Shown: in pieces, positions 26,666-34,578 of the stretch
How the letters are laid out: every line of letters starts with the position of its first letter
Numbering within the stretch: the first letter of the stretch is position 1
Assembly: GCA_023411225.1 (NCBI GenBank)
Contig: JAEYPA010000185.1
Location: 1 to 46,990 of the forward strand
DNA: 46,990 nt
DNA from: Bacillota bacterium
GTDB taxonomy: Bacteria > Bacillota > Clostridia > Lachnospirales > Lachnospiraceae
Reading direction: 5' to 3'
Position numbers and translations under genes: made by a program
Notes under the pieces: generated by a model
Told to the model about the DNA's origin: nothing
What the model saw: only the letters and a program-made list of their open reading frames with translations
The model's database searches: none

Positions 26666-27823
26666 ATGAAACGTAAATGTTTAACTATAGGGGGAATAGG
26701 TCTAGCTACAATATTGATGATTGCATTTTTGTTATTTACAGGTAATGATAATGGAGATGGCAAGAACGTATTAAACACAATTAAACCTGCCAATTCTCAG
26801 AAAGCAGAAATCAACACAAAGAAACCTGAAGAGGTTGATTATTCAAAGAGTGGAAATTCTCAAGGTAATCTAGAAAATGGAGGGTTACAAGTTTTTGGTG
26901 GTAGAGATCAGGTATTACTTAATCTTACCATGGATAACGAGGATGGTCGTCGAATGTTATATTTTGATACCAAGGATGCAATATTGCAACTGGCCTGTGA
27001 TAAAAAGAATTGTTTACATAATGATAATACATGTTTATATAATAATTCGCTTATGTACTTGCAGGGATATGCTTCTGTTTACTTTGGTGTACCGTTGAAC
27101 TTTAGAAATGAAATATGGAAATATGAGGATGATACATTAAGTAGTTTTTATAGAAGTCAAAATGACATAGTTGGCTTATGGGGATATGGTGGTTATCTAT
27201 ACTTTATGACAGATTTTGGTGTGTTCCGAGTGGATATAAATAATCCTGAAAAATCTGAACAGGTTTTAGATAGGCCAGTAGCTTACGAGGATCTGACATT
27301 TGATGGTGAAAAAATGTACTATTGTGAAGAAGATGCGCTACTATATAGTGCAAATTTAGATGGAAGTGGTAAAGTTAGGATTAGTGATGAAAAAATATAT
27401 TTCCCTCAAGTTTTTAATAATCGAATATACTATAGGAGTGCTGAGTACGATAAGAATGGAACTTATGAGAAGAAAAATGCATTGTGCAGTATAACACTAG
27501 AAGGAAAAGATAAAAAGACAATATTGAATCAAGTGTTTCAAATTAATATTCAACCGGATGGTATATACTATATAACATTGCCTAATAATCAAGAGAGCAT
27601 GCTATGTTATATTGGCTTTGATGGTAAAAATCAAAAGAAACTGACCAATTGTTCATCAAATGATTGGGGTGTATTTGCAGAGACAGATTGGATTTTATTT
27701 AATAAGCCGGAAGGAGAACTTCCACCAGGTGAGGAAGGTGGAAGGCCAAGTCATTTGTATTGTATAAAAAAAGATGGATCTCAAGAAAAACGATTAGATT
27801 ATCCGCAAACAATAGAGGAGTAA
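26666..27823 (+). CDS. Membrane-anchored beta-propeller-like protein (DUF5050-type)
   Basis: The protein is about 385 residues. A single N-terminal membrane anchor (LTIGGIGLATILMIAFLLF) is followed by a low-complexity spacer and a long extracellular domain of repeated short strands. The repeats YLYFMTDFGVFRVDINN, KMYYCEEDALLYSANLDGSG, RIYYRSAEYDKNG and GIYYITLPNN have the Y-Y-rich pattern of DUF5050/TolB-like propellers. The segment CDKKNCLHNDNTC resembles a cysteine motif common in Lachnospiraceae surface proteins of this type. These often sit beside ABC-2 exporters, as here, but their role is not known. Start 26666 is taken for the GGGGTGA upstream and the basic MKRK N-terminus. Confidence 0.65.
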   Translation: MKRKCLTIGGIGLATILMIAFLLFTGNDNGDGKNVLNTIKPANSQKAEINTKKPEEVDYSKSGNSQGNLENGGLQVFGGRDQVLLNLTMDNEDGRRMLYFDTKDAILQLACDKKNCLHNDNTCLYNNSLMYLQGYASVYFGVPLNFRNEIWKYEDDTLSSFYRSQNDIVGLWGYGGYLYFMTDFGVFRVDINNPEKSEQVLDRPVAYEDLTFDGEKMYYCEEDALLYSANLDGSGKVRISDEKIYFPQVFNNRIYYRSAEYDKNGTYEKKNALCSITLEGKDKKTILNQVFQINIQPDGIYYITLPNNQESMLCYIGFDGKNQKKLTNCSSNDWGVFAETDWILFNKPEGELPPGEEGGRPSHLYCIKKDGSQEKRLDYPQTIEE

Positions 27824-27827
27824 GTAT

Positions 27828-27875
27828 ATGAAAAAGGGCAAAGTGTTATTGACAATATCAAAGGCAAGTCAATAA
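27828..27875 (+). CDS. Possible 15-residue peptide between the anchored protein and the ATPase
   Basis: ATG 27828 opens a 15-codon frame (MKKGKVLLTISKASQ) with AGGAG seven bases upstream, a well-formed initiation site. It starts four bases after the previous stop and ends nine bases before the ATPase start. It could be a real coupling peptide, a small peptide product, or the stub of a deleted gene beginning with a signal sequence. The evidence is only the initiation signal and the position. Confidence 0.3.
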   Translation: MKKGKVLLTISKASQ

Positions 27876-27884
27876 GGAGAGTAT

Positions 27885-28631
27885 ATGGAATTAGAACTAC
27901 ATAATATCAGTAAAGCATATCGTAAGAAAGTTGTGTTAAGTGATCTTAATCAAATATTTACAGAAAAGGTTTATGGTATATTAGGACCCAATGGTGCTGG
28001 GAAGACTACCTTGCTAAATATTATGGCTACTACTGTTGCACCAAGCAACGGTTCTATTACCCTTGATGAAAAAGGGATTTTCAGTATTATCGACACCTAT
28101 CATGGGATGATTGGATATTTACCGCAAAAAATGGAATTCTATAATCATTTTACAGGTTACGATTTCTTAAAGTATATGTATTTATTAAAGGGGGGGAAAG
28201 AAAAAAATCCTCCACAGATTGATGAATTATTAAAGAGACTTCATCTGTATGAGGTTCGTAACAATAGGATTAGTACATACTCCGGTGGGATGAAACAACG
28301 ATTAGGAATCATACAAGCATTCCTTGGTTCTCCACAAATATTATTATTGGATGAACCAACAGTAGGATTAGATTTAGAAGAACGAGCAGAATTTAAGAAA
28401 ATGATTCGTGAGATTGGGAAGCAGGCAATTGTCATCTTATCAACACACATTGTCTCGGATGTAGAGGAAACGGCAGACTATGTATTGTTTATGAGTGAGG
28501 GAAAGATAATCGAAGAAAATACTCGAGAGTATTATGACTCTTTTATGGAGAAGAATGGAGTAAACGGTTTAGAGGAGTATTATCTTAAACTTGCGGGGAG
28601 AGCACTTTATGATTCAGATGATCAAGTATGA
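27885..28631 (+). CDS. ABC transporter ATP-binding protein of the secreted-protein cassette
   Basis: This 248-residue ATPase is of the BcrA/CcmA type. It has Walker A GPNGAGKTTLL near residue 34, YLPQKMEFYNHFTGYDFLKY as Q-loop, signature TYSGGMKQRLGIIQA near 132, Walker B ILLLDEPTVGLD near 153 and STHIVSDVEE as H-loop. All motifs are intact. It has an AAGGAGAG ribosome binding site. Its 3' end overlaps the start of the following permease gene by 23 bases, so the genes are translationally coupled. It would energise export by the permeases behind it, whose reading frames are damaged. Confidence 0.88.
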   Translation: MELELHNISKAYRKKVVLSDLNQIFTEKVYGILGPNGAGKTTLLNIMATTVAPSNGSITLDEKGIFSIIDTYHGMIGYLPQKMEFYNHFTGYDFLKYMYLLKGGKEKNPPQIDELLKRLHLYEVRNNRISTYSGGMKQRLGIIQAFLGSPQILLLDEPTVGLDLEERAEFKKMIREIGKQAIVILSTHIVSDVEETADYVLFMSEGKIIEENTREYYDSFMEKNGVNGLEEYYLKLAGRALYDSDDQV

Positions 28632-29244
28632 ATTTAAAAAATATGTGTTTAGAAAGCACAATATAATTGCTTTACTTATATTTACGATTATCTTTTTTGC
28701 AGCTATCTTATGGGGAGAGGGCAGATATTTCTCTGAAAAGCAAGAGCGTATGCCCTACTTTAAGTCACTTGGAGTTACATTTACTACCGAGACAAAAAAG
28801 AGACTGGAAGCTGAGCAAAGTGAACTAAAAAGTAAGATATACCTACAGGACAATGATGGGAATTTATCTCTCAATCAGGAAGCAGTACATAGAAAAGGGA
28901 AATATAGTGTAACACAATTATCCGATTTAAGTCTCATTGCAAGCGCACTGGATTGTATTAAAGTAGTTGAAAATAGAAATCAAAATATGCAAGTTATCAC
29001 GGATAGTTCAAACTCTTATCAGACAGGCATTTTTTCGTCGACATATAAATTGGAAAATAATAATGTTATGGTGGACCGTTTAAGGCTAAAATCCTTTGCA
29101 TCAAATATGTTTTTTGGCTGGCCCGTTTGCCTCCTCCTCATTCTTATTTTCTGTGCTTCCTTTAGCATAGAAAAGGAAAAGAATATTCAGGGAGTGTTGC
29201 GCGTTACAAAAAAGGAGAGTGGTCATTATATATATCAAAAATAA
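28609..29244 (+). CDS. ABC-2 permease, N-terminal half of a frameshifted gene
   Basis: The protein is about 211 residues. It has a basic start (MIQMIKYEFKKYVFRKHN), one membrane helix (IIALLIFTIIFFAAILW), an extracellular region of about 115 residues and a second helix (FFGWPVCLLLILIFCASF). It then shows FSIEKEKNIQGVLRVTKKESGHYIYQK and stops. In related ABC-2 permeases this cytoplasmic motif leads directly into the next helix (KxxAGI..). That continuation, IMAGIFVTL, is found at once in the -1 frame, starting in the overlap TAATG. The split is therefore probably a one-base frameshift in CAAAAATAATG, giving a full protein of about 402 residues. The start at 28609 is inside the ATPase gene. Confidence 0.7.
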   Translation: MIQMIKYEFKKYVFRKHNIIALLIFTIIFFAAILWGEGRYFSEKQERMPYFKSLGVTFTTETKKRLEAEQSELKSKIYLQDNDGNLSLNQEAVHRKGKYSVTQLSDLSLIASALDCIKVVENRNQNMQVITDSSNSYQTGIFSSTYKLENNNVMVDRLRLKSFASNMFFGWPVCLLLILIFCASFSIEKEKNIQGVLRVTKKESGHYIYQK

Positions 29245-29816
29245 TGGCAGGCATTTTTGTTACACTTGTGGTTAACCTTTACTTTTTGGCTATTTTTCTG
29301 GTTGGACAATTTATATGCATTGGATTTAGCTTTAGTGATTTGAATACACCTTTATTCTTGGTAGAAGGATATCATATGTGTGCTTCTGGGGCAACTTTGG
29401 GAACTTTGTTATTTGTGCAGGAACTTCTCATTATCATACTGTCCTTGCTGGTAACCTTTATCACTATGGTGTTATCAAAGCGTATTGGGAAAAATATATT
29501 TGCCATCTTAGCTTCTTTTATGCTCTTTTTGATAGGCGCCCTGGTAGATATAGTCAATCTAGCTATATATAAAAATAGCTTTATTATTAATAAAGACCAA
29601 TGGTATCTGTTATCTTTGCCAACCTTTAATAAGTTGTTGGACAATATGAAGCTGTTGAACCCTTTCTCAGTGATTAATATCCAATATTATTTGGAACAAC
29701 CAAGGTATCTAACATTAGGTTCTTTGCAATATCCGTTGTATTATTCTCCAGTTATCATCATGATTGTGATCATTGGGATAAGTTCTATTTATCTAATGCA
29801 AAACAGTAGAAGGTAA
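29244..29816 (+). CDS. ABC-2 permease, C-terminal half of a frameshifted gene
   Basis: The 190-residue product is almost wholly hydrophobic and starts in the middle of what should be a membrane helix (MAGIFVTLVVNLYFLAIFLVG). It has four to five helices and ends IIMIVIIGISSIYLMQNSRR, the usual basic end of this permease class. It lacks any ribosome binding site of its own; the ATG overlaps the previous stop by one base, so translation would need reinitiation. The simplest reading is that it is the second half of the gene beginning at 28609, separated by a frameshift. Restart coupling giving a working two-part permease cannot be ruled out. Confidence 0.7.
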   Translation: MAGIFVTLVVNLYFLAIFLVGQFICIGFSFSDLNTPLFLVEGYHMCASGATLGTLLFVQELLIIILSLLVTFITMVLSKRIGKNIFAILASFMLFLIGALVDIVNLAIYKNSFIINKDQWYLLSLPTFNKLLDNMKLLNPFSVINIQYYLEQPRYLTLGSLQYPLYYSPVIIMIVIIGISSIYLMQNSRR

Positions 29817-29825
29817 GGTGCGTGG

Positions 29826-30752
29826 ATGATAATATATGAGATTAAAAAAATAGGGAGCAAGAAATTTATAGGGTTGCTGTTAATAATCTATTTTGTATCG
29901 AGTTTTGTTTTCTATCTACAGTTTAAGGGAGTAGATAACGCAAAAAATACACATTTAATAGAAGAGATATACAGGGAAGTCAGAGGGAAGATAAATAAAG
30001 AATCCTCTCAGAAAATAGAAAGCATAAAGAATCGGCTTGATACAATACTTGGTCAAGAGTATGAAATGCAGGAGCAATATAACAAAGGCCTAATAGCTGT
30101 AGATGATTATGTACAATATAGAAATCTATATCACGAGTATAAAAATAAGCGTGAAGCGATAGAGTATGTATATGGACGGTATCTAACAGAGAAAACTGAA
30201 GGCAGATATATGGTATTTGATTCTTACTATAATCAGTTATTCAAATTGGATCAAATACTATGGGGACTACTTATCTCTATTATTCTGGTTAGTATGATGC
30301 TTGTTCATGGTGAGACACGACAACTAACAGCTGTTCTATTCTGTACTCCAATAGGAAGAAGGGGAATCTGGATGGCTAAAGGAAAGACCATCCTGTTATT
30401 TTCAGTAGGGGTTGCAATAATTTATAACTTAACTCAATATGGGCTAATGTGCCATTTTTCATCGATAGATCAATTAGGAGCTTCGGTGCAAAGTATAGAG
30501 TGCTTATCCAGTGTAAAGCTTTCTATAACTATTGGACAGTGGGTAGTACTAACGTTCCTATTGAGAATAATTATAGCCGCCATCCTTGGAGTTGTGTTAT
30601 TGACAATACAGCAACTCATAAACAACCCCAAAATGAGCTTATTAATTATACTTATTATTGTAATTCTTCCAGTTGTCCTTGCCAGGGGTTTTGGGATAGG
30701 TGGAGCTGACAGCCTGATTAAATTAGTAAATATATATCCTTTATTTACATAA
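29826..30752 (+). CDS. Second ABC-2 permease of the cassette, probably C-terminally truncated
   Basis: The 308-residue protein has the same build as its neighbour: basic N-terminus, helix at about residues 14-32, extracellular domain of about 105 residues, then four helices around 140-160, 190-210, 240-265 and 270-292. It stops in NIYPLFT. The neighbouring permease has a further helix and a basic tail after the equivalent extracellular loop; here the frame ends in the loop, and no continuation is visible downstream. It is therefore probably shortened by the rearrangement that brought in the mobile-element debris behind it. It would pair with the other permease in a heterodimer. Confidence 0.65.
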   Translation: MIIYEIKKIGSKKFIGLLLIIYFVSSFVFYLQFKGVDNAKNTHLIEEIYREVRGKINKESSQKIESIKNRLDTILGQEYEMQEQYNKGLIAVDDYVQYRNLYHEYKNKREAIEYVYGRYLTEKTEGRYMVFDSYYNQLFKLDQILWGLLISIILVSMMLVHGETRQLTAVLFCTPIGRRGIWMAKGKTILLFSVGVAIIYNLTQYGLMCHFSSIDQLGASVQSIECLSSVKLSITIGQWVVLTFLLRIIIAAILGVVLLTIQQLINNPKMSLLIILIIVILPVVLARGFGIGGADSLIKLVNIYPLFT

Positions 30753-31247
30753 GTAATTTAGTAAATGGGATAAGGCAGTACTACAATGGGATAAATAGGG
30801 TTAACCTTGTAAGTAGAAGGGATATGGTAGTTTTGTATGCCAAAACAAGAGAAAACAAATATTTCCACCTCTGGATGTAATGACTATTATATTCTTAATA
30901 AAGAGTTGTGTAACTAACGGCAAAGTAGCAACAAATGTTATTTTGTATCTCAACCATAATTACGTAATACATAAAATCATAAAAGGCATCATTTTTGGTA
31001 AGTATCAGATATCACGAGCTCCATTATTTTTCTAGTGGCTTTGAAGTTCTAACAGTGGTATAATATAGTTGTGCTTAACCAAGCACCCACACTTGTTTTT
31101 GTATTCAATTTCAAAATAGAATCACTATTGATTCTAAAATGATTCTATTATTTCTCGGAACCAAAATATATCATAGAAATAACGGAATATTCGGAATGAA
31201 AACAAAGAGAAAGAACGAAAAAAGCTATAAATAAGCTTGAAGTTATA
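30753..31247 (+). other. Gene-free, degraded stretch between the exporter cassette and mobile-element remnants
   Basis: Nearly 500 bases with no credible gene. A 26-codon frame at 30838-30918 (MPKQEKTNIS...) has no proper ribosome binding site but resembles the start of some mobile-element recombinases; this is too short to name. At 31115-31149 there is a perfect 10-bp inverted repeat (AATAGAATCA with TGATTCTATT) of unknown role. A TATAAT-like box is present near 31059. The region looks like a junction where larger genes were lost. Confidence 0.4.
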
Positions 31248-31382
31248 GAGTTTGAGTGATTTTTTCTGGCTCGAAACCTAGCAGAAAATGCTAGGTTTCG
31301 GGCTATTTTTATATGTTGTGATACAGATATGATATGTTTTATCACTATTTTCAGCCTATTAGGACAAATCAATAATGATTTC
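31248..31382 (+). repeat. Copy 1 of a 135-bp repeat (IS4-like left end)
   Basis: This block is repeated with about ten differences at 34863-34996, where it ends in the first codons of the IS4-like transposase (ATG ATT TC). It contains a terminator-like hairpin, CGAAACCTAG..CTAGGTTTCG, followed by GGCTATTTTT. Here no transposase follows; after the shared ATGATTTC the sequence diverges. It is best explained as the left end of a second, otherwise deleted IS copy. Confidence 0.75.
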
Positions 31383-31505
31383 AGTCATGTCGCTATTTTC
31401 AATTCTCTTATAATTCAATTATTTTTCCCTTAGTTTAGCAATTAGCAATTTTTCAACCCAAATACATAGTGAAAGCAATAAATCACTGTGTAGGAGGTTT
31501 CAAAA

Positions 31506-31727
31506 ATGAATAATGTAATGACATTTATCACTGTTGCAGAGATTAAAGAAGTATTAGATGTTTCAGAATCCAAAGCTTATCGTATAGTTCGCACTTTAAA
31601 TGAGGAGTTAAAACAGAAAGGGTTCATGGTAATCCCAGGACGTGTTAGCAGACAATATTTTAATGAGCGATTCTATGGAATTCACATTAAAGATATAGAA
31701 GGAGGAAGAGACAATGGCAGTCTATAA
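31506..31727 (+). CDS. Excisionase-like small HTH protein of an integrative element
   Basis: The 73-residue protein has a MerR/Xis-type winged helix: FITVAEIKEVLDVSESKAYR is the helix-turn-helix, followed by GRVSRQYFNERFYG as wing. Small proteins like this precede tyrosine integrase genes in many clostridial integrative elements and direct excision. It has a strong AGGAGG site, and its end overlaps the next gene by 14 bases, which starts with an integrase arm-binding domain. This is the classical xis-int order. The integrase itself is broken, so excision of this copy is unlikely. Confidence 0.75.
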   Translation: MNNVMTFITVAEIKEVLDVSESKAYRIVRTLNEELKQKGFMVIPGRVSRQYFNERFYGIHIKDIEGGRDNGSL

Positions 31728-32391
31728 AGATAAAAAACGAGGAACTTGGTACACCTCTTTTCCTTATGTAGATTGGACTGGCAAAAAGTGTAGAAAGCTC
31801 AAGAGAGGATTTGCAACAAAGAAAGAAGCACAGGATTGGGAAGCAAATTTTCTTATTATAAAAGCTTCCAGCACGGGTATGGATAAGATTGATGTATCTG
31901 ATAAAGAGGAAGTTAAGCAAGAACCACCAAAACAATCTGTATTAGCTGCAAAGTATAATAGACTGGTTGCAGTTGATGAAGAACTGACAAAACAGAATCG
32001 AGCAATCTTTAAGAAAGAACAGAATCTGTCAGATTTAGAGGAGGAACTTACAGAACTAAAAGGCTGGTTCAAAGGAAAACAACGTAGTGAACTGGAAGGA
32101 AAGATTGCAGATATTCAGACACAGATTTCTAACATGAAAAAGCATTTAGCGGGGATTGTAAGACCTTATGGGTATCAGAATGTAAAACAGTTCTATGCAG
32201 AATTTAAGGCTTCTAAAAATGAATATGACGCATATCAAAGAGCTGTCAGCAAGTGGAACAGTGTAGCTACTAATAGGCATGAACGTATAAGAGTAGCTGA
32301 TAAACTGAAAGCATATCAGGAGCAGGCAAAACAGCTAGAAAACAGCAGAGATTTCACAGATACCAGACAGAAGGATAGAGGTGGAAGGTAA
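31714..32391 (+). CDS. Chimeric ORF: tyrosine-integrase N-terminus fused to a relaxase-like C-terminal tail
   Basis: This 225-residue product is made of two unrelated parts. Residues 1-55 (MAVYKDKKRGTWYTSFPYVD, then KRGFATKKEAQDWEANFL) are the arm-DNA-binding domain that opens Tn916-type integrases. From about residue 60 the sequence is highly charged and helical (LTKQNRAIFKKEQNLSDLEE, YGYQNVKQFYAEFKASKNEY), which resembles the coiled-coil tail of MobA/MobL relaxases. No integrase catalytic residues are present. An internal deletion in an integrative element would join the two in frame. A GGAGGAAG site supports translation. Function of the fusion is doubtful. The relaxase assignment is from pattern memory and less certain than the integrase part. 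Confidence 0.65.
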   Translation: MAVYKDKKRGTWYTSFPYVDWTGKKCRKLKRGFATKKEAQDWEANFLIIKASSTGMDKIDVSDKEEVKQEPPKQSVLAAKYNRLVAVDEELTKQNRAIFKKEQNLSDLEEELTELKGWFKGKQRSELEGKIADIQTQISNMKKHLAGIVRPYGYQNVKQFYAEFKASKNEYDAYQRAVSKWNSVATNRHERIRVADKLKAYQEQAKQLENSRDFTDTRQKDRGGR

Positions 32392-32482
32392 GGTGTGTGG
32401 CGTAAGAGTTAAATCTGTTAAAGTAAAATATTAATTGAGATTAATATGTTAATATGGTATTCTAACAGGTAAAGAAACTAAT

Positions 32483-32516
32483 CCTGAAGTAATGGTTGAA
32501 TGGAGGTTACTTCAGG
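32483..32516. terminator. Hairpin before the C_GCAxxG protein gene
   Basis: A perfect 10-bp stem, CCTGAAGTAA with TTACTTCAGG, with a 14-base loop. Only GTTATTATA follows, so it is a weak terminator at best; it separates the chimeric ORF from the next gene. Confidence 0.5.
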
Positions 32517-32553
32517 GTTATTATAAACAGTGAGTGAGGAAAGAAGGCAGAAT

Positions 32554-33006
32554 ATGAAACAATCTGAAAAAGATATTGAGAAAAATATTGAACAATATGT
32601 GCATACATATTATTGGGATAAAGATATTAATTGTGCAAGGACAATTTTGTTATCTTTAGGAAAGCTATTTGATGTTCATATCGAAAAGCAGACATTAAAT
32701 GCTGCCATAGGGTTACATGGTGCAGGGGGATATCGTGCTCAGTGTGGATTGGTAGAAGGAGGACTGATGTTTCTTGGGATTTTAGGTGCCAATCTAGGTA
32801 TGCCAGAATCAGAGATTGTAGATTTGTGCTATTTATATGCAGATAATTTTAAAAGTAAGTTTATGTCTTTAGAATGTTATGATTTAAGAGCTTCTGGTTT
32901 CAGCGAAAGTGATCCACCACATATGTGTGAAAACTTAACATGTAAGGCTGTTCAGTTTGCTTATACTTATGTCCTTAGTAAGAATCTGAATTTAAGGGAG
33001 GAATAA
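32554..33006 (+). CDS. C_GCAxxG_C_C-family probable redox protein
   Basis: The protein is about 150 residues with cysteines in the pattern of the C_GCAxxG_C_C family. An early Cys lies in DINCARTILLSLG, the core is GLHGAGGYRAQCGLVEGGLMFLG (family core C-G-A-x-x-G, with CGLVEG here), and later cysteines are in SLECYDL and MCENLTCKA. Members are thought to be redox-active or metal-binding; their role is not established. The start at 32554 is chosen for the AAGAAGG site upstream and the MKQSEKDIEKN N-terminus. A glutaredoxin-like gene lies downstream, so this is a small redox islet. Confidence 0.75.
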   Translation: MKQSEKDIEKNIEQYVHTYYWDKDINCARTILLSLGKLFDVHIEKQTLNAAIGLHGAGGYRAQCGLVEGGLMFLGILGANLGMPESEIVDLCYLYADNFKSKFMSLECYDLRASGFSESDPPHMCENLTCKAVQFAYTYVLSKNLNLREE

Positions 33007-33018
33007 TGATAGGGCTAA

Positions 33019-33183
33019 TGCGCAAACCAAATTGAAGTATTTCTTTATCGCTTTGTAGAAGGAGAAGTAGTTCTTTATGACAGAATAGATACTGCTTTCA
33101 CATATCTGAATAAGGAGACAAGTTTATTTAAAGTAGTAAATGTTCAAATGGTGGATTATTTGACAACTATATGGAGTTGTTAA
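33019..33183 (+). pseudogene. 55-codon open fragment without a start codon
   Basis: A frame between stops reads QIEVFLYRFVEGEVVLYDRI and continues to DYLTTIWSC. The composition is protein-like but there is no ATG/GTG/TTG with a ribosome binding site. It may be a remnant of a mobile-element gene. The rest of 33184-33343 is AT-rich with nothing recognisable. Confidence 0.25.
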
Positions 33184-33343
33184 GATACACTGCGAAATTT
33201 AATTCCGCAAATTCAGTGAAATTTTCTACAACTAGAATTTAGTTTTTTATTTAAGTAATATATAAGTATTGCAACTTTAAATAAGAAGAGTTATGATATC
33301 AAAGTTAATAAGTACATAAAAATAGATGAATGGAGCGAGAACT

Positions 33344-33661
33344 ATGATTACAGTTTATGGGACACCAATCTGTAAGGACTGCCTTGCAATGAAAGTAGTT
33401 TTTGAACAATTAAATGTGGAATATCAGTATATTAATATCACAGCAAATACTTTAGATTTACGTGCATTTTTAAAAATGCGAGAAGAGGAGCACGTGTTTA
33501 CAGAATTTAAAAAGAATGGCGGAATCGGTATCCCATTTTTTGTGAAGGATGATAAAAAATCTTTTGATATCAATGAAGCATTATCCTGGGAAGGAATTGT
33601 ACCAGTTGCTGAGGATGAATTAAACAGAATTACAGAAGAATGTATTCTTTTATGTAAATAG
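33344..33661 (+). CDS. Glutaredoxin-like protein with CKDC active site
   Basis: The 105-residue protein has a thioredoxin fold: MITVYGTPICKDCLAMK carries a CxxC motif at about residues 10-13. VEYQYINITANTLDLRAFL provides the second strand and helix, GGIGIPFFV the cis-proline loop, and it ends with SWEGIV. It resembles the glutaredoxin-related proteins of Clostridia. The start at 33344 has GGAGCGAG upstream. It follows another redox-type gene, and a terminator closes it. Its physiological partner is unknown. Confidence 0.82.
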   Translation: MITVYGTPICKDCLAMKVVFEQLNVEYQYINITANTLDLRAFLKMREEEHVFTEFKKNGGIGIPFFVKDDKKSFDINEALSWEGIVPVAEDELNRITEECILLCK

Positions 33662-33670
33662 CGAAAAGTG

Positions 33671-33718
33671 AAAAGCCTGTATTTGGATGTTTGAGGTACA
33701 TCTAAATGCAGGCTTTTT
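33671..33718 (+). terminator. Intrinsic terminator after the glutaredoxin-like gene
   Basis: A long stem, AAAAGCCTGTATTTGGATGT with ACATCTAAATGCAGGCTTTT, with one or two mismatches, is followed by T residues. Confidence 0.88.
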
Positions 33719-33816
33719 GGATATGTGTTTAATAATGTAATAGGTTTCTGATAGAAATATTCCATTAGACGAATACATTTATATTTCGAGTATAATAATA
33801 TGTAAGAAGGATTGAA

Positions 33817-34578
33817 ATGAAACCATGGTTTACAATGGATGAAATTGATATAAGTACGCATATTATCAGTGAATATCGCCATTGGGAGAAAACACATTGT
33901 CCTTTGATTGAAGGTACTGAACGTACCCTTCTTATTGACACGGGGCTTGGGATTTGTGATATTTCTGAAGAAGTGAACAAACTGACTGATAAACCGGTGA
34001 CAGCAGTTGAAATACATATTCACTGGGATCATATTGGCGGTCATAAATATTATCCTGATTTTTACGTTCATGAAGCAGAACTCAATTGATTTTCTGGAGA
34101 ATCTCCTTTGAGTATAGATACCATACGTGAAATGGTACTTGACCGGTGCAATCCGCCAGATGGATATGATGTCAATAACTATGAATTTTTTCAAGGAACA
34201 CCCACACGAGTATTGCATGATGGTGATACAATTGATCTTGGGTACAGAATAATTACGGTACTCCACACGCCTGGTCATTCCCCTGGGCATATGTGTTTTT
34301 TGGAGCCTGCAAGAGGTTATTTATTAACTGGTGATGTAGTTTATAAGGATACATTGTTTGCGTATTACCCATCTGCTGATCCACAAGCATATTTGAGATC
34401 GCTGGAAAAGATAGCAGCATTGCTAGTAAAGCAAGTGGTTCCGGCGCACCATACTTTGGATATTCATCCTGAGATACTCAGTCGTATGCGTGATACATTT
34501 CTTAAGCTTGATAAGGAAGGAAAGCTTCATCATGGTAGAGGAACATTTGATTATGGGGACTGGGCGGTATGGCTGTAG
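33817..34578 (+). pseudogene. MBL-fold metallohydrolase interrupted by one TGA
   Basis: The frame codes for a metallo-beta-lactamase-fold hydrolase of about 253 residues, broken by TGA at 34087-34089. The N-terminal half carries LIEGTERTLLIDTGLG and the metal site HIHWDHIGGH. The second half carries LSIDTIREMVLDRC, LHTPGHSPGHMCF (third metal His), LLTGDVVY (bridging Asp) and PAHH. Everything before and after is in the same frame with all metal ligands intact. A TGG-to-TGA change, restoring Trp in ELNWFSGE, is the simplest repair. Substrate unknown. The two fragments alone would not form a working site. Confidence 0.85.

Noticed and set aside
26245..34089. The in-frame TGA codons at 26245 and 34087 as selenocysteine or recoded tryptophan
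   Set aside because: Neither context fits a selenoprotein: one lies in a signal peptide and the other at a position between metal motifs. Intact genes in the window use TGG for Trp, and the transposase is stopped by TAA. Simple nonsense mutations explain all three.
33424..34290. Minus-strand 288-residue open frame
   Set aside because: It runs antisense to the glutaredoxin-like and MBL genes, has no family motifs and a Cys/Ile/His/Arg-rich composition typical of shadow frames, and spans a terminator hairpin.
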